Shown here piece by piece: positions 58,336-64,000 of a stretch of DNA of 64,000 nt. A model generated the notes under the pieces. The model was not told the DNA's origin, ran no database searches, and saw only the letters and a program-made list of their open reading frames with translations. The stretch comes from Lycium barbarum (lineage: Eukaryota > Streptophyta > Magnoliopsida > Solanales > Solanaceae), in contig NC_083345.1 in NCBI RefSeq assembly GCF_019175385.1, positions 126,049,657 through 126,113,656 on the forward strand, given 5' to 3'. Position numbers and translations under genes: made by a program. Numbering within the stretch: the first letter of the stretch is position 1; each line of letters starts with the position of its first letter.

Positions 58336-58676
58336 CTCCCTACATCCCATAATAAGTGTTACCGTAGCTAAAAAAATTTGTCTCATAATAAGTGTCACCT
58401 TAGGAAATCAAGACATAAATTGGTTAGTTTTTCCAATTCTAACCTTAGACAATAAAGTAACATCTAAATGATGATTGCAAAAGCTACATAGTAACTTGGT
58501 ATTGTTGAATTCCCAATGTCAAAAGGTTTACTTCTTGTGCAAGCTCTAATCAAAAGGTAAAAATAATTTGTTTTTATTATATAGGGGTAATTTGGTAAAC
58601 TTCAAATTGTATTATTATTTTTTTAATATGCACGTTTTTTGCTAAGGTGACACTTATTATGAGACGAATGGAGTGA
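58336..58676. mobile_element. Stowaway-type MITE
   Basis: Left CTCCCTACATCCCATAATAA, then GTGTTACC; right GGTGACACTTATTATGAGAC, then GAATGGAGT. These are inverted ends about 30 bases long. A second internal CATAATAAGTGTCACC at about 58384 shows that the left end is locally duplicated. Confidence 0.8.
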
Positions 58677-59527
58677 TAATTAACAATTAGTCACGAAATT
58701 CATCGCTTATCTTTTGCTACATAACTCGTTGTTAATCGATTTTTATTTTTTATATTTTTTATAATTCGTCATTAAATAAGATTATAATAGATTTTTGATG
58801 TTTCACAATAAACAGTGTATATTCATTTTAGTTTTACGCTATTAGGATCAATTTAATTTCAACACGTCGTCTTCTACACATTTCCAAGTTTCTACTATAA
58901 TCAATAATATATTGTCTAGTGTTCACATGTGCCCATAAAACTTGTTAGTATATACTAACAATAATTTGTATGCAGAGGAAATAATTCACATTGAGTAGCC
59001 TTTTATGATGTCCTTAGGCCTAAGCTATGAGATATCATAAGCAGCTAGAGAATTGCGAGCTTATATATACTCAATTACTCCTACTAAAATGTTTTCTAAT
59101 TTGCACAAATTTATTTAGCAAAAAATTAAGCGTACTAGCTAAAGGCATATGAAGCTAATATAATACCGTAGAGCTTGTTCTTCAAAATTTCTTTCTTTTG
59201 AAGAATGAAAAATTAGTATGACGTTGCTGCCTCAGAAATTAGAAGAATATTTCATTTCCATTTACATGTACAAAATTATATTATTGGAACGCCATCTTAA
59301 CTGCTGTATCAATCTGAGCTCACCAATTGGAAAAATACGGTGGAATTCAGTACATATCGAATTCTGAATATTACAATGACCATTTCAAACGTCGTAGTAC
59401 AATTTAAATTATTTTAGCAGCTCATGCAAAGTGCCTGACATTTTACCATTTCATATCCCATCAAAGTACATATAGTTCATGATATTTAACAATTCATGGT
59501 TCTTGTAATAGTAATAACATAGAAACA

Positions 59528-61099
59528 ATGTACATCTTTCATGATCTTGCAACTTTCCCCTGTTTCACTATGACAATAATATTCATTTTCCAAATGCTAT
59601 ATATATTGCCCTTATGTTCCTCTTCTGCTGCTACATTTGTGTTCGGAGATTCCCTGGTTGATGCTGGCAACAACAATTTCTTGTTTACGTTCTCAAAAGC
59701 TGACTCTCCTCCATATGGCATAGATTTTAAACCTTCCCACGGCAAGCCCACTGGAAGATTCACCAATGGTCGCACCATTTCTGATATTGTTGGTAATTTT
59801 TCCAATTTTTCATACCGACAGTACATATAAATAACTTAAATCATAAGTATTATGTTGTGCAAGTTAATTGATTATCTTACATAATAACTATGCACCGACG
59901 GCATAAACATATTACGAAATCAAGTCAGCTCATAGAAATAATTTTTTTGCATTGCTGTTGTATATAACTTAAAACATAGGATCTTTTCGTCGAGATTTTT
60001 TTCATATACCTTTTAAATATTCTGAATTGTGATTATTGTAAATTACAATATTTTTATGTAGTTTTTAAATATGTAAAGTTAATCTAATATTTTGAAGATT
60101 TAATATCCTTATTTACACTAAAAATTAGATAGTTTGACAGTCGTACTCCGAATCGTCTCAATTGGGACGGAGGGAGTTCTGTGCAAGTTATTTGGTTATC
60201 TTAGCTAAAAGGGTGTGACAATTAGGTACCTTGTTGGTCACTAAACAATCTTTTGCAACGGTATAAGTTTTCTTCCTGTTTGATAAAGTTTGAGGATCAT
60301 CTTCTTTTTTTGGCTGTATATGTTTTTTTTTTTTTTTTTTTCAGGTGAAGCGCTTGGAGGTAACTCATTTCCTCCGCCATATTTAGCACCTAATGTGGAG
60401 TCAAATGCCACGGATATTGGAATTAATTATGCTTCAGGTGCTTCAGGAATATTGGATGCAACCGGAACTCTTTTTGTTAGTACCATTTCTTTCTCCGTTT
60501 TTGTCTAAAATTTAACTTATATACACCGACACTATAACTAATGTATTTTGAACTTGTCCTAGCAGGTACAATGTCCTACTTTACACGTTAATTTCAACTT
60601 TGATATCCGTTACCAGTAATTATCATTTAGATGATATGATACAAAATAAAAAAAACTGATGGATTAATTACTACTTATAACACATGTTGCAGATAGGAAG
60701 AGTGCCATTAAGTGAACAGATCAGTAATTTTGAGCAAAGCAGAAGATACATAGTGAAGGCAATGGGAGAGATAAACGCAAAGAGATTCTTAAAGAAAGCA
60801 TTGTTTTCTGTAACTATTGGGTCTAACGATGTTATTAACTATTTCCAACCATCTATCCCTTTTCTGAGTGAAAAGGTTTCTCCAACCACATTCCAAGATT
60901 TTCTAGTTTCTAACTTGACTATGAACCTTCAGGTACTCTATACACATTACTTCTTGTTCCTGCTTTTGGTAACTACTCCCTCCGTTTTAATTTATGTGTA
61001 ACATTTTCGTTTTAGTCCATTCCAAAAAGAATATTCTCTGTTCCAAGTTATGTGAAGGGGCCCCGAGTAGGAGAGTTAAAACACTTGATTTTCGATGTA

Positions 61100-61185
<86 letters not shown>

Positions 61186-62509
61186 GTAAACCACTTGAAA
61201 AATACTACAAGTATCTATAGCTAATGATTCAAAATATTTTTTTAAAAAAAGTTTGAGAAAGTCGTACTCAAAGAAAACCGTTTGATTCTCTAAATAGTTA
61301 TATCTTCATATAAAATGAGATAGAGGGAACAATAACTTTCTAAATTTGAAAAACAGTTTAACTTATAGTTCATATTTTACCTATAATAACATGCTTTCAC
61401 ACAAACTTTGGCCCAAAAATTTATTAACATCTTTTTTATTTTTTGTAGCGACTGCATAAATTGGGGGCTCGAAAATTTGTAGTAGTTGGTGTAGGACCTC
61501 TTGGGTGCATTCCGTTTATTCGTGCCATCAGACTAATACCAAAGGGTAAATGCTCTATCGAGGTAAACACATTAATCAGGAACTACAATAAGAAACTCAA
61601 GGTAGAGCTAGATCGATTGAACAAAGACATGGGACCTAAAGCCATCTTCATATATGCAAACTCATATGATGTTTTCAGAGAGATCATACTAAATCATAAA
61701 CAGCACGGTAAGTTTTTCCTTCCTCGAACTATGTGATCATCTCATTTAAAAAGTAAAAATGTTAGAGAATACACATACTCTTTATTTACTAAATTATGTT
61801 TTCAATATGACGTGTGAGCTTGGTTGTTTTTTAAGAGCTGAGCACGTGGAAATTAATTATAGCAGTGACACTCGAACTGATAACCTGTTACCTGCTCTAT
61901 TAAAATGTTGAAGTGTGATCGACTCATCTAAAAGTTGGTGAGACAATTCAATACCATTAGCTAGTGGTAGTGATGGTGTCCAGATCTAGCCTTAAAGCAT
62001 TGGATTCATGTGAACCCAATAACTTATACCTAAATCATGTATTTGTATTAAGAGATTCACTAAATGTTCATATTGAGTTGTGAACCCTTTTTTTATTATA
62101 TACTATTAACTAAATCTCCGACCCCGCGCATAGCGGGAGCTTAGTGCACCGGACTGACCTTTTTTATTAACTTGAGATCATTGCAGGAACCCATAAATTT
62201 CAAATTCTAAACGCGCTTGGTGAACATTTAATTTGTTAACAACGTTTTGGTTTTGTGAAATTTGTAGGATTTGAGAATGCTGATGGGCCATGTTGTGGAG
62301 GAAATTTTCCGCCATTTGTTTGTTACAAGGGGAAAAATGCAAATACAAGCTCAGTGATGTGTGATGACAGAGGAAAATATGTGTTTTGGGATGCCTATCA
62401 TCCTACAGAAGCTGCTAATATTATAGTTGCTAAAAAGTTCTTGAATGGTGATGCTAGTGTAATTTCTCCCATTAACATTCGTCACCTTCTCCATTATGTT
62501 TCCTATTGA
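59528..62509 (+). CDS. GDSL-type esterase/lipase (five exons)
   Basis: Exons 59528-59792, 60345-60475, 60693-60932, 61449-61707 and 62268-62509 join in phase at GT-AG sites to give 378 aa (364 from the second Met at 59570, which gives a cleaner secretion signal, [15 protein letters not shown]). The SGNH hydrolase blocks are all present: block [15 protein letters not shown] (Ser42), block [13 protein letters not shown], block [13 protein letters not shown] (Gly175, Asn177), and block [12 protein letters not shown] (Asp340, His343). The GPLGCIP and CCGG motifs of plant GDSL lipases are also there. Length and five-exon layout are normal for the family. Such proteins are secreted acyl-ester hydrolases or acyltransferases; some build cutin, but this member's substrate cannot be told. 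It diverges from the BDG-type gene 5.6 kb away. Introns 1 and 3 carry Stowaway remnants. Confidence 0.93.
59985..60179. mobile_element. truncated Stowaway-like MITE in intron 1 of the GDSL gene
   Basis: The right end CTCAATTGGGACGGAGGGAG is the standard Stowaway terminus. The left end near 59990 is worn and not paired clearly. Confidence 0.55.
60976..61330. mobile_element. Stowaway-like MITE in intron 3 of the GDSL gene, enlarged by a microsatellite
   Basis: Left CTCCCTCCGTTTTAATTTAT; right ATAAAATGAGATAGAGGGAA. The internal microsatellite at 61101-61187 lies where other copies of this family have short spacer DNA. Confidence 0.65.
61101..61187. repeat. (TACA)n(TA)n(TGTA)n palindromic microsatellite
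   Basis: About six TACA repeats, then a long TA run, then about five TGTA repeats. The whole stretch is its own reverse complement and could extrude a cruciform. It lies within intron 3 of the GDSL gene. Confidence 0.95.
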
Positions 62510-63626
62510 ATAATGATATTAATTAGATCGGAGTTACATATTGTTAACTACACTTGGTTGTACTTATCTAATAGGTGATGGATGTTGAAGTAGATGCAAA
62601 TTCTGTTGAGACATAATATAATTAAGTAATTAAAGTATTTTTTTTAACAGTTTAAGCTTTTAGATCATCACACACTTAAACATGAAATCAGAGCAGGCAT
62701 CATATGATCATGATGCGTTCAAATCTCACCAGTAACCAAGAAGTAAACAAGTATTTCTATGTATTTGGTCCACATATGAAAAAGAATTAAGTCCACAAGT
62801 AAGAAGCATGGTGAGACATAATATAATTGAGTAATTAACATTTCCTTTCTCTTCTAATTTAAGCTTTTAGATGAATTTGCCGCATAATTCAATAATTTCG
62901 TTTTTCTCACTTATTACTTCAATAATTTCCTTTTTCTCACTTATTCTCCCTCCTCAACTATGACAAAAAATGAACATGTGGACAATTCTAGGCAGAGTAG
63001 GAAGCCAAAGAGCAACAGTTTATTAATTGCAGCAATATTAATGAATGCCTGGGCAAGTCAACTCATGAAAGTGATCGATTTACAAATGAAGTTTCTTTTC
63101 TTATTTTGTCCACCTCTGTTTTCTATATCAGTACCTCTGCTATGAATTCAAAAACTGCCCAATGACGAGGACTTAAGAATCTAATAATTTGATGCAGTAT
63201 ATTAAGACAACTAACAGAAGATCATAACTCCAATCTGATTGTTTTAAGAATTCATAGAACGTAACATTATATTCCCAAGGCCTTCACGCCCCATAACAAA
63301 ACCAACCGTTACTCATCTTGCAAAAATTAACAATAAAAAAGAAATTTTGGAAGTGTCTTAAATGAATGGAAGCATTAAATTAAATATGTTGAGGTTGAAA
63401 GTTAGCTGTTGGAAGTTGCAAATGTCGAAGCCAATGCATGTTAGTTATAGTAAGAGTTGTGCTGGACTTGGCCCCTGGGCGGATTTTGTCGATTTCTGAA
63501 GGGGATATGGTGTCCCTCTGCCCATATTTGACTAATTCAAACAGGCGACATTTTTTTTTATAGGTTTGAAAATATAATTAGTGGTCAATAATAGGTTTAA
63601 ATTCTTTTGATCTGCCCAAACCTTAA
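62510..63626. other. 3' flank of the GDSL gene, no gene seen
   Basis: AT-rich DNA with a direct repeat: GAGACATAATATAATT-AGTAATTAA and TAAGCTTTTAGAT occur at 62611-62662 and again at 62813-62871. The open frame at 62960-63145 has no recognisable features. Confidence 0.6.
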
Positions 63627-63854
63627 GGGCTCGTTTGGTTGGAAACAACTTATCCCGAGATAACTAATCTCGGGGTAAGTATCCCGGGATTAGTTATTCC
63701 ACCCTCAAGGTTGGATAAAAAAACACTATAGTCCCGGGATAACTAATCCCGGGATTAGTTATTCTGAGTTTTTATTCCAACCAAACGTGGGATAAGGCGG
63801 CACTAAATTTTATTCCAGGACTATTTTTTCTTATCCATCATACCAAACGAGCCC
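63627..63854. mobile_element. Tourist-like (PIF/Harbinger) MITE
   Basis: The perfect inverted ends GGGCTCGTTTGGT and ACCAAACGAGCCC are flanked by TAA on both sides (63624-63626, 63855-63857). The inside holds several copies of the palindromic word TCCCGGGATTAGTTAT in both orientations. Length 228 bp, no coding capacity. The three-base TAA duplication fits the PIF/Harbinger superfamily. Confidence 0.88.
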
Positions 63855-64000
63855 TAAGTGACAGAGTTATCCGGTACCTGTGTTGGTTGAAGGTGACAAG
63901 TATCCCTTAAAATTAATCGAACTGCGCGCAAATTGTCTCGGACACCATAATTATAAAAAAGAAATATATATAAAAATTTACCGTATTGCGAGAGATTGGA

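Larger units (their letters stand above)
53929..59527. other. intergenic region between the divergent BDG-type and GDSL genes
   Basis: About 5.6 kb, AT-rich, without a credible coding frame. It must carry the promoters of both divergent genes. Visible repeats are a one-sided Stowaway end at about 56847 (GTCCCTCCGATTCATTTTAT) and two complete MITEs at 57385-57650 and 58336-58676. No tRNA or other RNA gene was seen. Confidence 0.6.

Noticed and set aside
62105..62160. CCCCGCGCATAGCGGGAGCT motif as a possible Helitron end or terminator
   Set aside because: No CTAG/CTRR end follows at the right distance. It resembles a dispersed repeat word in intron 4 of the GDSL gene.
1..64000. CRISPR arrays, bacterial operons, riboswitches
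   Set aside because: The sequence is plant nuclear DNA; no regularly spaced short repeats or such elements were seen.

Overview
This is nuclear DNA from a flowering plant, a eudicot and most likely a member of the Solanaceae. The evidence is intron-containing plant genes, a plant-type bHLH factor, a BODYGUARD-type hydrolase, a plant GDSL lipase, AT-rich intergenic DNA, and dense plant repeats (Ty1/copia, LINE, SINE, Stowaway, Tourist and CACTA MITEs, solo LTRs). The family assignment is inference from the style of the repeats. No species is claimed.

Layout. (1) 1-4468 is a Ty1/copia retrotransposon whose 5' LTR lies outside the window. Its gag and pol are out of frame with each other. It abuts a 5'-truncated LINE (4470-5135). 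Next come a C-terminal fragment of a pyroglutamyl-peptidase gene (5287-5505) and repeat-rich DNA. (2) 6752-44503 is the main structure: three head-to-tail copies of a segment of about 12-13 kb (6752-19746, 19747-31731, 31732-44503). Each carries an old long LTR, AT-rich DNA, and one bHLH14/MYC-like gene with one intron. Copy 1 (15515-17527, 455 aa) and copy 3 (42173-44197, 459 aa) are intact. Copy 2 has lost 553 bp, covering most of its N-terminal interaction/activation domain and the intron donor, but keeps an undamaged 233-aa bHLH plus ACT-like frame. Since duplication each unit has gained its own insertions, with readable target-site duplications and empty sites in the sister units: a CACTA MITE and a TTA-flanked MITE in unit 1, a SINE in unit 2, and a 511-bp solo LTR in unit 3. 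Unit 1 also carries a snap-back palindrome, and units 1 and 2 have private deletions. (3) 44504-47252 is unique repeat-rich DNA with a Helitron-like 3' end. (4) 47253-53928 (minus) is a complete four-exon BODYGUARD-type alpha/beta hydrolase (473 aa) with a 4-kb third intron. (5) 53929-59527 is intergenic DNA with several MITEs. (6) 59528-62509 (plus) is a complete five-exon GDSL esterase/lipase (378 aa). (7) 62510-64000 is intergenic, with a Tourist-like MITE.

How the genes relate. The bHLH copies belong to the subgroup that binds G-boxes in jasmonate-type responses, and each has a CACGTG G-box 145-220 bp upstream of its start. The truncated middle copy could compete for DNA or dimer partners (inference). 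The BODYGUARD and GDSL genes are divergent neighbours from two families linked to cuticle lipid polymers. From memory, the Arabidopsis BDG2 gene also lies beside a GDSL lipase gene, so this may be an old conserved neighbourhood. No tRNA or rRNA gene and no CRISPR array was found.
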